Of a DNA stretch of 64,000 nt, positions 17,525 to 26,295 are shown piece by piece. Under the pieces are notes generated by a model, which saw nothing but the letters and a program-made list of their open reading frames with translations, was not told the DNA's origin and ran no database searches. The DNA comes from Microtetraspora sp. NBRC 16547. GTDB lineage: Bacteria > Actinomycetota > Actinomycetes > Streptosporangiales > Streptosporangiaceae. Position numbers and translations under genes: made by a program. Every line of letters begins with the position of its first letter. Within the stretch, counting starts at the first letter, position 1. Where the stretch lies: NCBI RefSeq assembly GCF_030268965.1, contig NZ_BSSE01000018.1, positions 62,001 through 126,000 on the forward strand, in the 5' to 3' direction.

Positions 17525-17689
17525 TAGTGCCCCAACCGGCAAGGTTTGCCCGGTAGGAGCGGTGTCCAGGGTGGTGCATCGCAAGGCGGAGGAGGAGGTC
17601 GTAGCGGAGCCTACGGGCGACGACGACAACGCGGCGAGGTGCCGCCCTGGGCGACGCGACGGGGCAAAGATTGACGGGCGGGGCACTGG
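17525..17689. mobile_element. MITE-like element, longer copy (165 bp)
   Basis: It begins CTAGTGCCCC and ends GGGGCACTGG, so the ends are inverted repeats with one mismatch. The first 57 bp recur at 36653-36709 with one substitution. No transposase frame fits inside. If CTAG is a target duplication, the termini are TGCCCC/GGGGCA, which would suit an IS5-like mobiliser, but this is inference. It directly follows the nirB remnant. Confidence 0.6.
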
Positions 17690-17720
17690 CATGAGATCTA
17701 ACGCGAAATCGCACCCGTCC

Positions 17721-17742
17721 TGCCGGCCGTCACGGGCCGGCA
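17721..17742. repeat. Hairpin upstream of the oxidoreductase gene
   Basis: TGCCGGCC-GTCACG-GGCCGGCA, an 8-bp perfect stem ending 22 bp before the ATG at 17765. It could be an operator or the remnant of another insertion. Confidence 0.45.
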
Positions 17743-17764
17743 TGTCATCAGATGGGAGCGAAAC

Positions 17765-18877
17765 ATGAAGCAGACTCAGACGATTCCAGAGACGTTTCTC
17801 GGCGTCGGTTACACAAGAGACCGAGCTGGGCTGCCGCTTGAGGCGGTGCGTGTTCCCGTCCCGCAGCCGGCGGCCGACCAGGTTCTGATCCGCGTCGCCA
17901 CCTCGTCGCTCAACCCGCTGGAGTACAAGCTGGCCGACCTCAATTTCATGGGACGGACGCCCCCCGTCGTTCTCGGTCTTGACCTCGCTGGCGTGGTGGT
18001 CGCCGTGGGCCATGGTGTGAGTGGCGTAGCCGTCGGCGACGCGGTGGCCGCCATGGCCGATTTGAACGGTGATGGCGGCTGGGTCGCAACGGGCGGGAGC
18101 GGAGGGGAAGGCGGCTATGCCGTCGCACGCCGATTCCTCACCGTCCGCAAGCCGCCATCCCTGAGCTTCCGCGATGCGGCGGCGCTTCCGATGTGCTTCC
18201 TGTCCGCTTTCGTGAGCCTTTACCGAGCCGTCCAGGCCGGTGACACGGTCTATATCCCGGGCGGTGGGGGCGGCGTCGGGCATCTCGCCGTGCAGATGGC
18301 GGCGCATGCCCTGGGGGCTGGACTGGTCATCAGCAGCGGCAGCACGCCGCAGTCGATGGCGCTGGCCCGGCAGTCTGGCGCCCACCTCACTTTCAATTAC
18401 AAGCGCGACGACATCGCCGCCGAAATCTCGAAGCTGACCAGTGGGCGGGGCGTTGACCTTGTCTTCGACGCCACCTACAGCGAGCAGGGCTTTGTCGAGA
18501 CCGCGAAGACCGTTCGGCGGGGTGGCAGTTGGATCGTGCTCGGTGTCGGCCCCGGCAAGACGACACGCTTGGTCGAGACGCATAACCCGGTGGATGCCAT
18601 CCTGGCCGAGCGGGGCGCCAAGCATGTCAACGTCAATCTGCTGCGTTACTTCTCCGAACCCGCCACGCTGGACAGCGAGGCGCGTGGCTTTCTCCAGCGC
18701 GGGATGGCTCTGGCGATGGAGTGGGCGACGCAGGGACTTGTGGTCCCGCATGTCAGTCAGACCATCGACAGCACCGTTGAGGCGATCAATGCGGGACTGC
18801 AGTCGCTGAAGGCGGGCCGTGGCGTACTGGGCAAGGTGGCGGTGATCGTGGATCGCGACCTGGCCGCGGGGAAGTGA
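17765..18877 (+). CDS. Zinc-independent MDR-family oxidoreductase (quinone oxidoreductase/alcohol dehydrogenase-like)
   Basis: 370 aa. The N-terminal GroES-like fold (VLGLDLAGVVVAVGHGV) is followed by a Rossmann domain with the dinucleotide motif GGGGGVGHLAVQMAAHA. The catalytic and structural zinc ligands of true alcohol dehydrogenases are absent, which points to the quinone-oxidoreductase branch and NAD(P)H use. Codon choice seems less GC-extreme than in neighbouring genes. It lies between a MITE-like element and a LuxR fragment, so recent acquisition is plausible. A GGGAGC site precedes the ATG. Confidence 0.82.
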   Translation: MKQTQTIPETFLGVGYTRDRAGLPLEAVRVPVPQPAADQVLIRVATSSLNPLEYKLADLNFMGRTPPVVLGLDLAGVVVAVGHGVSGVAVGDAVAAMADLNGDGGWVATGGSGGEGGYAVARRFLTVRKPPSLSFRDAAALPMCFLSAFVSLYRAVQAGDTVYIPGGGGGVGHLAVQMAAHALGAGLVISSGSTPQSMALARQSGAHLTFNYKRDDIAAEISKLTSGRGVDLVFDATYSEQGFVETAKTVRRGGSWIVLGVGPGKTTRLVETHNPVDAILAERGAKHVNVNLLRYFSEPATLDSEARGFLQRGMALAMEWATQGLVVPHVSQTIDSTVEAINAGLQSLKAGRGVLGKVAVIVDRDLAAGK

Positions 18878-18897
18878 CGGGCGGTCGCCTGTTTTCC

Positions 18898-18957
18898 CAC
18901 GCCGCCCGGCTGTTCATCACCGAGGCTACGGTCAAGACGCACCTGCTCAACATCTAG
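18898..18957 (+). pseudogene. Fragment of a LuxR-type helix-turn-helix
   Basis: Twenty codons reading AARLFITEATVKTHLLNI and then a stop match the DNA-recognition helix of NarL/LuxR response regulators, which normally continues with YAKLG. There is no start, no receiver domain and no rest of the HTH. It is a leftover of a deleted regulator gene. Confidence 0.6.
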
Positions 18958-18968
18958 CAGCTTCCGCA

Positions 18969-18995
18969 GCTTTTGCCGCCTTCAGCGGCAAAAGC
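18969..18995. terminator. Hairpin between the oxidoreductase region and the nuclease/ATPase operon
   Basis: GCTTTTGCCGC-CTTCA-GCGGCAAAAGC, a perfect 11-bp stem. It probably insulates the operon starting at 19121. There is no long U-tract after the stem on the plus strand. Confidence 0.55.
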
Positions 18996-19120
18996 CCTTG
19001 GATATCCCCATCCCGAAAACTCCGGCAAATTCTGACAACTCCTGCAAAACCACTGCGTAACACAGGAGAGCCGGATAATCTCAGCCACCAAAGCACTACA
19101 TCCGGACTTCAGAGGTACCC

Positions 19121-20251
19121 GTGGCCTGGTCGTGGGGAGAGCTGCCTATAGGCCGCGTCGTGCGCCTCCAAGGGGCCGGCATGGAGGCCCTGACCCTGTC
19201 GATCGAGCCGTTGCCCGATGACGCCCCGGCGATCGTCACGTACTTCCCGAGCGAGGCGCGGTCCACCGCCGACATGGTGGCCTCGATGTTGAGCGCTATG
19301 GAAACGGCGGCCCTCGGCCTGTTCCCGGCGTGGCTGCCTGAGGCGGCGGGCATCGGCGGCCCGGGAGGCGCGGGCGCGCGGGCCGTACGTTCGCTCGCCC
19401 TGCGAGCGGCCCCGGCGACCGGCCACTTCGGCCCCTTCCTCGCCGACCTGGCCGAGCTCTCCGTCAGAAGGGCCGCTTCTGCCGTCGGTGGCGTCCCACC
19501 ACGGCTCGGGGCGAGGTTCACGCCGGAGGTACGGGCAACCGGCCTCGCTCGGGTCCTCGCCGCCGGGTTCCATCGGGCGCACGCGTCGATCCTCGTGGCT
19601 GTTCCGCCTGGCCTCTCGCCGGTCGCGGAGGAGATCCTCGTCGGAGCCTGCGAATGGCTCGCGCAGCGTGGCGGGCTGGGCGTCTGGCTGGCCGGCGCGC
19701 CCCTGGCCGCCGTCGACCGCCTGGAGACACGGACCGTACGGCTGTTCTCTCCGGAGTACGGAGACGTCGCCGCCGGAGACGCGACGAGGCCGCCCGCCAG
19801 ACTGCAGGGCGGCCACGGCCAGGCGAGCGAGCGGACCGACGGAAGCGAGACGACGAGCGGTTCGACGCCCGTCGCGGGCAGGCCGCATCCCGGAAGCGTC
19901 GTCGAACAGATCCTGGAAAGAGCCCTCTCCTCCTGCGCCTGGGCGGCCGGCCGGGCGTGGAACCAGTCGTACCAGTCACATCCCCTGGTGAATCCGATCC
20001 GCGTGGATCTGCTCTGGCGTGAGGAGCGCTGCGCCGTCGAGATCGACGGGTCCGACCACCGCGGTTCGGCGAAGTACGAGCGGGACCGGCAGCGGGACAT
20101 ACGGCTCCAGACTGACGGCTACGCCGTTTTGCGGTTCACCAACGAGCAAATCATGAGCGATCCGAAATCCGTGCTCAGCCAGATAGAGCGGTTCCTGCGG
20201 GCCCGTCGCCATGGAAAACACGGAAGCCCCCACGGAATCCCGAAAGGATAA
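19121..20251 (+). CDS. DUF559/Vsr-like PD-(D/E)xK nuclease with unknown N-terminal domain
   Basis: 376 aa from the GTG at 19121 with AGAGG upstream. Residues about 1-215 form an unrecognised Ala/Gly-rich alpha/beta region. After a linker, residues about 260-365 hold a DUF559-like endonuclease fold: NPIRVDLLW, then CAVEIDGSDH, KYERDRQRD and LRFTNEQI. The Asp and the ExD of the PD-(D/E)xK core are intact, so nuclease activity is likely. It is the first gene of a three-gene unit, 3 bp from the wHTH-like gene, followed by a dual ATPase. This suggests the ATPase delivers or controls DNA cutting. Restriction-like defence is inferred, not shown. Confidence 0.75.
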   Translation: MAWSWGELPIGRVVRLQGAGMEALTLSIEPLPDDAPAIVTYFPSEARSTADMVASMLSAMETAALGLFPAWLPEAAGIGGPGGAGARAVRSLALRAAPATGHFGPFLADLAELSVRRAASAVGGVPPRLGARFTPEVRATGLARVLAAGFHRAHASILVAVPPGLSPVAEEILVGACEWLAQRGGLGVWLAGAPLAAVDRLETRTVRLFSPEYGDVAAGDATRPPARLQGGHGQASERTDGSETTSGSTPVAGRPHPGSVVEQILERALSSCAWAAGRAWNQSYQSHPLVNPIRVDLLWREERCAVEIDGSDHRGSAKYERDRQRDIRLQTDGYAVLRFTNEQIMSDPKSVLSQIERFLRARRHGKHGSPHGIPKG

Positions 20252-20254
20252 GAC

Positions 20255-21109
20255 ATGCCCGAAAAGGCGTTGACGTTCTCCGAGGTCGCAATACTGCTGG
20301 TTCTGATGGCCGAGGCCGACGAGATTTCCAATCCGGAACTCAAGGAACGCTACGGCGTGACGCTGACAGGAGACGCGCGCAAGAAGCTGAACGACCTGAA
20401 GTGGGTTGAGAGCCGGAAGCAGGGCCGCGCCTACGCGCACATGCTCACCGACACCGGTTGGGCCCACATCGCCGGGATGGAGGTGCAGGCGGTCATCGGC
20501 AAGCCGAACGTCGGTGGAACAGCCGTGGCGGCGGTACGTGCCCTGGTCGCCGGTTTGCAGCGGTTCCTGGACCGGACCGACCAGAGGTATTCGGACATCT
20601 TCACCCCCCAGGACGACACGGAACCCTCCAACGCCTCACAAAACGACAGCGGTCTCACCCCGGCAGCGGACGACGACGCCGCGCTCATGGCCCTCAACGG
20701 AACATCCCCCGCTTCGCACAACGATTCCTCCACCACCTCCGCTGACTGCCTGACCCCCTCCAGCGGGCAGGCGGCCCCGGCCCCTTCCACGCCGAAGGAA
20801 GTACCGTCCCCGGTCTCCCCGACCAGGGCCGCCCCGGGCTCGGAGACCGACCTCATGACCCGCATCCGGGCCACATACGCCGAACTGGCCAAGGAGCCCG
20901 GCGCCTGGGTGAGCCTCACCCGACTCCGCCCCCTGCTCAGCGATGTGCCGAGAGAGGATCTCGACGAAGCACTCAGGCGGATGAACCGCATGCCAGGTGT
21001 GAACATCGTTCCCGCGTCGGATCAGAAGGCGCTCACCTGGCAGGACCGGGACGCGGCCGTGATCATCGGCGACCAGGACAAGCACTTCCTCTGGATCGGC
21101 GCGCGATGA
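20255..21109 (+). CDS. Winged-helix-like adaptor protein with disordered middle
   Basis: 284 aa. The N-terminal 85 residues (FSEVAILLVLMAEADEISN, LKERYGVTLT, KLNDLKWVESR) look like a winged helix. A Ser/Thr/Pro-rich linker (about 110-195) follows. The C-terminal segment (DLMTRIRATYAELAKEPG, VSLTRLRPLLSDVPREDLDE) looks like a second winged helix of the kind seen in DNA-binding accessory subunits. The ATPase start overlaps its stop (ATGA). Probably a DNA- or protein-binding bridge between nuclease and ATPase. The family is not recognised. Confidence 0.65.
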   Translation: MPEKALTFSEVAILLVLMAEADEISNPELKERYGVTLTGDARKKLNDLKWVESRKQGRAYAHMLTDTGWAHIAGMEVQAVIGKPNVGGTAVAAVRALVAGLQRFLDRTDQRYSDIFTPQDDTEPSNASQNDSGLTPAADDDAALMALNGTSPASHNDSSTTSADCLTPSSGQAAPAPSTPKEVPSPVSPTRAAPGSETDLMTRIRATYAELAKEPGAWVSLTRLRPLLSDVPREDLDEALRRMNRMPGVNIVPASDQKALTWQDRDAAVIIGDQDKHFLWIGAR

Positions 21110-24100
21110 CGACACGCGAGTTGAGCGCCCTCGGGGCCCTCAGGTTCAACTACACCCACGTTCCCGACGACGTGTGGCGCCCTTCGCCGTTCCACGTGGA
21201 GAGCCTGCACCGGCACACCACGCGCATCCTTCTCACCGGCGTGGCCGAGGCCAAGGACAGCCGCGACTCCAACCCGATCGGCGTGGTCGTCCAGGGCCAA
21301 CGAGGCACCGGCAAGACCCACCTGCTCGGCTGGCTGCGCGAGCAGGTGCAGCACGACGGCGGTTACTTCTTCCTGGTGGGCCTGCTCGACGCGAAGGGCT
21401 TCTGGGAGAGCACCGTGGTTTCGATGTTCGACAGCCTGTCGCGTTCTGGAACGAGCGGCGAGAGTCAGTTGACCACCTTCCTGGAGCGTCTGTCAGCGCT
21501 GGTGGACGTGCCGCGTATGGTGCGACGAGCCGTGTCCGGGAAAACGACACTCTCGAAGGAGGCCCTCGACACGTTCATCGAGGGGCTGCGTCGCTTCGAC
21601 CGGCAGATCGGCCGTGACTCGCAGGACACCGCGAGAGCACTCGCGTTGCTCGCCTCCCACGACCTCAACGCGCAGGACATCGCAGACTCGTTCCTGTCCT
21701 CAGCGCCGGAGGAAGAGCCCGGCGAGCGTGCGCAGTGGGGTATTCGTCAGGTCCAGAAGTCTCCTCAGGAGATCGTCCGGGATCTGTCCCGGCTGCTTTC
21801 CCTCACTGGGCCGTCCGTCATCGCCATTGACCAGATAGACGCCCTTCTCGCGCAGTCATGGGTGACTACTGACGGCAACGCGACCCCGGACGGGCGCGAG
21901 CTGGTCAAGGTCGAGCAGGTTGCGCATGGGCTGATGGCATTGCGCGAGGTCACCCGCCGCACGTTGACCGTCGTCTCGTGCATCCCGGCAACATGGGTGC
22001 TCATCGAGGAGTACGCCACCGACACCGTACGAGATCGCTTTCGGCAGGCACTTCAGCTCATGACGATCCCCGATGCCGAGACCGGGCGGCTCCTCGTGGC
22101 GAAGCGGTTCGAGGCGCAATTCGGCGCGGTCGGCTTCGAGCCGCCGTACCCCACCTGGCCCGTCAGGGCGGAAGCGTTCGAGGACGCGCCCGACTACACC
22201 GCGCGCCAACTGCTGATCAAAATCGACAACCACATCCAGTCCTGCCTGCTCGATGAGGAGATCAGGGAGCTGGAGCACTTCGGGGGCTCGGCCGTGGTGA
22301 TTCCGCGCCCTGGGCCGACTCCGCCGCCCGAGGATCTCGCCGTACTCGACACGAGGTTCGCGGAGCTGAGGAAGGCCGCGGACATCCGGACGGCGCTCTC
22401 GCCCGCGACGGAGGACGTGGCGATGCCCGCGCTCCTCTCGGCCGGGCTCGCCGCGTGGGTCGCGGGGCTCGGCGACGCCGGGCGGGAGTTCACGCAGGAT
22501 CCCCCGCCGAGCTCGAAGCCCCCGCTGCACGCGCGCCTGCGCCGGATCCTGGACGAGCACACCGAGGACGAGGCGCACTGGGCCTTCCGCGCGATCGCCT
22601 CGGAGAACGCCGTTGCCGCGCTGAACCGGCTGCGCAACGCGTCTGTGGCCACGGGGCTGGACGCCGACGTTCCGAAGCGGCGGCTGTTCGTACTGCGCAA
22701 CGCCAAGTGGGCGAACGGCCCGCGCACCCGTGAGGCTCTCGCCGCCTTCGAACGGGCGGGCGGGCGGATCCTCGGCCTCGACACCGAGGACCTCACGATG
22801 ATGGCCGCGCTTCGCACCCTGATCGACGAGGATCCGCCCGGCCTGCGGACCTGGCTCGCCTCCCGGAGGCCCGCCGCGGACATCAAGTTGTTCAACGAGG
22901 CGTTGGAGGACGCCTGGACCGTTCCGGACGGTCCGCCCGCCCTCCCCACCCTCTCCGAGCCGGCTGTGCCGACTGCTCCGACGGTGCCGGTCGTTCCACC
23001 TGTTCCGGCACCCCAGACCGTCGCGGCGGATCCGGTCGCCCCGGCGATCCAGAACGCCCCGGGCGCATCCACGACGCCTCCGCATACGGAACCGGTCCCG
23101 AGCACCGCGCCGTACGTCACGATCGGCAGGGCGATGAGCGATGGTGCCCCGATGCGCGTGGACCTGGAGACGCTCAGGAAGCACACCGCGATCTTCGCGG
23201 GCTCCGGGTCGGGGAAGACGGTGCTCATCCGCCGCCTGGTCGAAGAATGCGCGCTCCAGGGCGTGTCCGCGATCGTGCTCGACCCGAACAACGACCTGTC
23301 CCGCCTGGGCGATCCGTGGCCGGAGGCTCCACCGTACTGGGGCGAGGGAGACGCGACGCGAGCCGAGGACTATCTCGCGAACACCGACGTGGTGATCTGG
23401 ACCCCGCGCTGGCAGCGGGGCCGGCCGCTCAGCTTCCAGCCGCTGCCGGACTTCGCGAGCGTCACCGACGACCCGGACGAGTTCGACGCGGCGCTGGACG
23501 TCGCGGTCGCCTCAATCGTGCCGCGCGCGAGACTGGGCGCGAACACGCACAAGGCGCAGCGCGGCCAGGCCGTGCTACGGGAGACGGTCAGGTACTACGG
23601 GCGACAGCGGGGACGCACCACCCTGAAAGGTCTCATCGAGCTGCTGTCGGATCTGCCCGACGGCGTGAGCGATCTCGACGGCGGAGCGAAGATCGCGGCG
23701 GACCTGGCCCAGACCCTGACCGCAGCCATGGTCAACGACCCGATGTTCGGCGGCCAGGGGACACCGGTGGACCCCGGATTGCTGCTCACACCACCCGACG
23801 GCAAGCGGGCACGGATCTCGGTGATCAGTTTCATCGGTCTGCAGGGCGACGAGCAGCGGCAGAGCTTCGTCAACCAGCTCCAGATGGCGCTGTTCGCCTG
23901 GATCAAACGGAACCCGGCCGGCGACCGGCCGCTGGGCGGGCTGTTCGTGATGGACGAGGCGCAGACGTTCGCGCCGTCCACCACGCTGACCCCGTGCACC
24001 CGGAGCACGCTCGCGCTCGCGTCCCAGGCCCGCAAGTACGGCCTCGGCCTGGTGTTCGCCACCCAGGCCCCGAAGGGGCTGCACAACCAGATCCCCGGAA

Positions 24101-24360
24101 ACGCGGCCACCCAGTTCTTCGGCCTGCTCAACAGCCCGGTGCAGATCGCCTCCGCGAAGGAGATCGCCCAGGCCAAGGGCAGCGGCGTGGACGAGATCTC
24201 GCGGCTCGGCTCCGGACAGTTCTACGTGGCATCCGAGGGAACGCCGTTCGTGAAAGTGCGGGTCCCGATGTGTCTGAGCCATCACCCCAAAGCGGCGCTC
24301 ACCACTGATGAGGTGATCGAAAGGGCGAACAGCTCCATCTCACGCACAAGCGAACAATGA
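21106..24360 (+). CDS. Large dual ATPase: N-terminal AAA domain plus C-terminal HerA/VirD4-like translocase
   Basis: 1,084 aa. The N-terminal P-loop is GQRGTGKT (residues 64-71), with Walker B IAIDQID around D242, typical of AAA/STAND-like NTPases. A Pro/Val/Ala-rich linker near residues 615-660 separates a second NTPase: Walker A GSGSGKT (699-705), LDPNNDLSRLG, Walker B VMDE (948-951), and ATQAPKGLHNQIPGNA. This resembles the HerA/FtsK/VirD4 (DUF87-like) DNA pumps. HerA-type ATPases often work with nucleases in DNA end processing or phage defence. Two full ATPases in one chain beside a DUF559 nuclease is unusual. Confidence 0.8.
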   Translation: MTTRELSALGALRFNYTHVPDDVWRPSPFHVESLHRHTTRILLTGVAEAKDSRDSNPIGVVVQGQRGTGKTHLLGWLREQVQHDGGYFFLVGLLDAKGFWESTVVSMFDSLSRSGTSGESQLTTFLERLSALVDVPRMVRRAVSGKTTLSKEALDTFIEGLRRFDRQIGRDSQDTARALALLASHDLNAQDIADSFLSSAPEEEPGERAQWGIRQVQKSPQEIVRDLSRLLSLTGPSVIAIDQIDALLAQSWVTTDGNATPDGRELVKVEQVAHGLMALREVTRRTLTVVSCIPATWVLIEEYATDTVRDRFRQALQLMTIPDAETGRLLVAKRFEAQFGAVGFEPPYPTWPVRAEAFEDAPDYTARQLLIKIDNHIQSCLLDEEIRELEHFGGSAVVIPRPGPTPPPEDLAVLDTRFAELRKAADIRTALSPATEDVAMPALLSAGLAAWVAGLGDAGREFTQDPPPSSKPPLHARLRRILDEHTEDEAHWAFRAIASENAVAALNRLRNASVATGLDADVPKRRLFVLRNAKWANGPRTREALAAFERAGGRILGLDTEDLTMMAALRTLIDEDPPGLRTWLASRRPAADIKLFNEALEDAWTVPDGPPALPTLSEPAVPTAPTVPVVPPVPAPQTVAADPVAPAIQNAPGASTTPPHTEPVPSTAPYVTIGRAMSDGAPMRVDLETLRKHTAIFAGSGSGKTVLIRRLVEECALQGVSAIVLDPNNDLSRLGDPWPEAPPYWGEGDATRAEDYLANTDVVIWTPRWQRGRPLSFQPLPDFASVTDDPDEFDAALDVAVASIVPRARLGANTHKAQRGQAVLRETVRYYGRQRGRTTLKGLIELLSDLPDGVSDLDGGAKIAADLAQTLTAAMVNDPMFGGQGTPVDPGLLLTPPDGKRARISVISFIGLQGDEQRQSFVNQLQMALFAWIKRNPAGDRPLGGLFVMDEAQTFAPSTTLTPCTRSTLALASQARKYGLGLVFATQAPKGLHNQIPGNAATQFFGLLNSPVQIASAKEIAQAKGSGVDEISRLGSGQFYVASEGTPFVKVRVPMCLSHHPKAALTTDEVIERANSSISRTSEQ

Positions 24361-24430
24361 GTGACGATCTACCTCTATCTCGATTTACCTGGATATTGTG
24401 ATCTCCACCTGTTCGAGGGGAAGGCGGGCG

Positions 24431-26257
24431 ATGGCTACGGGTGGGTCCGAGGTGTCTCTGGGCAGCCGGTACGTGCTTCTCGACGAGATCGGCGCCGGTG
24501 GGATGGGCACCGTCTGGCGGGCGCGGCACCGGGAGACCGGGGAGACCGTGGCGGTGAAGCTGCTGCGCGAGAGCCTCACCGGCGACCAGGACCTGGTGCT
24601 GCGGTTCGTGCAGGAACGCAACGTGATGCGGACCCTGCGCCACCCCAACATCGTCACGGTGCGCGACTTCGTCATCGAGGGAGAGCGTCTCGCCCTCGTG
24701 ATGGACCTCGTCGACGGCGGAGACCTCCGTACCCTGCTCCGGCAGCACGGCACGCTGCCCCCGGCCGAAGCGGCGCGGCTGATGGCCCAGGTCGCCGACG
24801 CGCTCGCGGCCGCGCACGCCGCGGGCGTCGTGCACCGCGACATCAAGCCGGGAAACGTCCTGATCGACGGCGCCACCGGGCAGGTACGGCTGACCGACTT
24901 CGGCGTGGCCCGCATCGTCCACGGCCCGGGCATCACCCAGACCACCTCGATCATCGGCACGCCCGCGTACCTGCCTCCCGAGGTGGCCGACGGCAGCGCC
25001 CCCACGCCGGCGGTGGATGTCTACGCCATCGGCCTGATCCTTTACGAACTGCTCGCCGGACGCCCGCCGTTCGTCGGCGACCACCCCATGGCCCTGCTCC
25101 GGCAACATGCGACGGCCATGCCCCGCCGGCTGCCCGGGATGCCCGACGCCCTGTGGGCGGTCATCGCCGCCTGCTCCGCGAAGGATCCGGCCGAGCGCCC
25201 CGCCGCCGGGCAGGTGGCGGCGGCACTGCGCGCGGCCGCGCCCTCGCTGGCCGGACTCCCCGCCCTGCCGCCGGTCACCAGGAGCGACGCGCCGTCCGTC
25301 ACCTCCGAGCCACTCCAATCGGCGGGCTCCCCCGCGGCGGCCGTATGGGCCTCTTCCCCACCCTCCCGTGCGACCGACACACCCGGCGCGGCCGGCATCC
25401 CCGATCAGGCCAGCTCGTCCGGTACGGGTTCCAGCACCGGGGAGGTTCTCCGCGCCGGCGAGGAGACCGTGGCCTCCAAGCGGGGCAAGCGCACCCGGCA
25501 ACGGGTGATCATCACCGCGACGACCGCCACGGCCCTGGCGCTCAGCACGGCGGCCGTGGCCGTCGTAGCCCCGTGGCAGGCGTCGGACACGGGAGACGAG
25601 CGGAACTCTGCCGCGTCAATCAAACTCACCGGCGGTGAACCCGGCTCCGGAACCGCGACCCCCGCTCCGTCCGACGCCACGGGGGGCTCGCCCACGCCGT
25701 CGCACAAGGTACGGCCGACGCGGACCCGCACCCCGGACACGAGGGTCTCCACGCCGCCCGCGCAGCCGCCCCCGACGAAACAGACAGCACCCGCGACGCA
25801 GGGCACCCGTACGCCCCAGCCGCGGCGATCGGCGACCGTGGCGGCCGACCCGAAGCCGGAGGAGAAGATCACGGTCGGCTCCACGCCCCAGGACACGCAA
25901 CCGAAGTGGCAGTGCCGCTCGTGGATCTCCACAGGCGCCGGCACGGGCACGGAGATGTCGCCCTGCATGGCCATAGTGGGCGACGTCTTCTACCTGATGG
26001 GCCGGATCAGAGGATCCAGTTCGGTCCGGTCGGACGTACACGTCCAGCTGTACAACACCGACGCCGACGTCAACGTCTCGCAGCCCTTCATCTGCTCGGG
26101 CGTCTCCCCCTCCCGTGACGGCGCGATCGCCACCTGTGGACCGTTCACCACCACGGCCCCGCATGCGGGGGCCAAGCACGACGTCCGCCAGCGGTGGAGG
26201 AAGACGGGAACGGCCAATTTCGGCGGCGGCGCGGAAAGCCCCTGGGTCCTCTGGTGA
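24431..26257 (+). CDS. Transmembrane Ser/Thr protein kinase (PknB-like)
   Basis: 608 aa from the ATG at 24431 with GAGGGGAAGG upstream. Kinase domain residues 10-270: GAGGMGTV, AVKLL (Lys43), HRDIKPGN (Asp137), DFGVAR and GTPAYLPPE, all intact. A juxtamembrane Ser/Pro linker leads to one TM helix (about residues 360-380, ATTATALALSTAAVAVVAP). An extracytoplasmic Thr/Pro stalk ends in a small four-Cys domain (WQCRSW, SPCMAI, FICSGV, ATCGPF). No PASTA repeats are present, so the ligand is not peptidoglycan of the PknB type. It lies 70 bp after the dual ATPase, on the same strand; functional linkage is open. Confidence 0.9.
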   Translation: MATGGSEVSLGSRYVLLDEIGAGGMGTVWRARHRETGETVAVKLLRESLTGDQDLVLRFVQERNVMRTLRHPNIVTVRDFVIEGERLALVMDLVDGGDLRTLLRQHGTLPPAEAARLMAQVADALAAAHAAGVVHRDIKPGNVLIDGATGQVRLTDFGVARIVHGPGITQTTSIIGTPAYLPPEVADGSAPTPAVDVYAIGLILYELLAGRPPFVGDHPMALLRQHATAMPRRLPGMPDALWAVIAACSAKDPAERPAAGQVAAALRAAAPSLAGLPALPPVTRSDAPSVTSEPLQSAGSPAAAVWASSPPSRATDTPGAAGIPDQASSSGTGSSTGEVLRAGEETVASKRGKRTRQRVIITATTATALALSTAAVAVVAPWQASDTGDERNSAASIKLTGGEPGSGTATPAPSDATGGSPTPSHKVRPTRTRTPDTRVSTPPAQPPPTKQTAPATQGTRTPQPRRSATVAADPKPEEKITVGSTPQDTQPKWQCRSWISTGAGTGTEMSPCMAIVGDVFYLMGRIRGSSSVRSDVHVQLYNTDADVNVSQPFICSGVSPSRDGAIATCGPFTTTAPHAGAKHDVRQRWRKTGTANFGGGAESPWVLW

Positions 26258-26295
26258 TCCCCGCCCGGGCCGTACGGCCCGGGTGGGGAGGAGGG

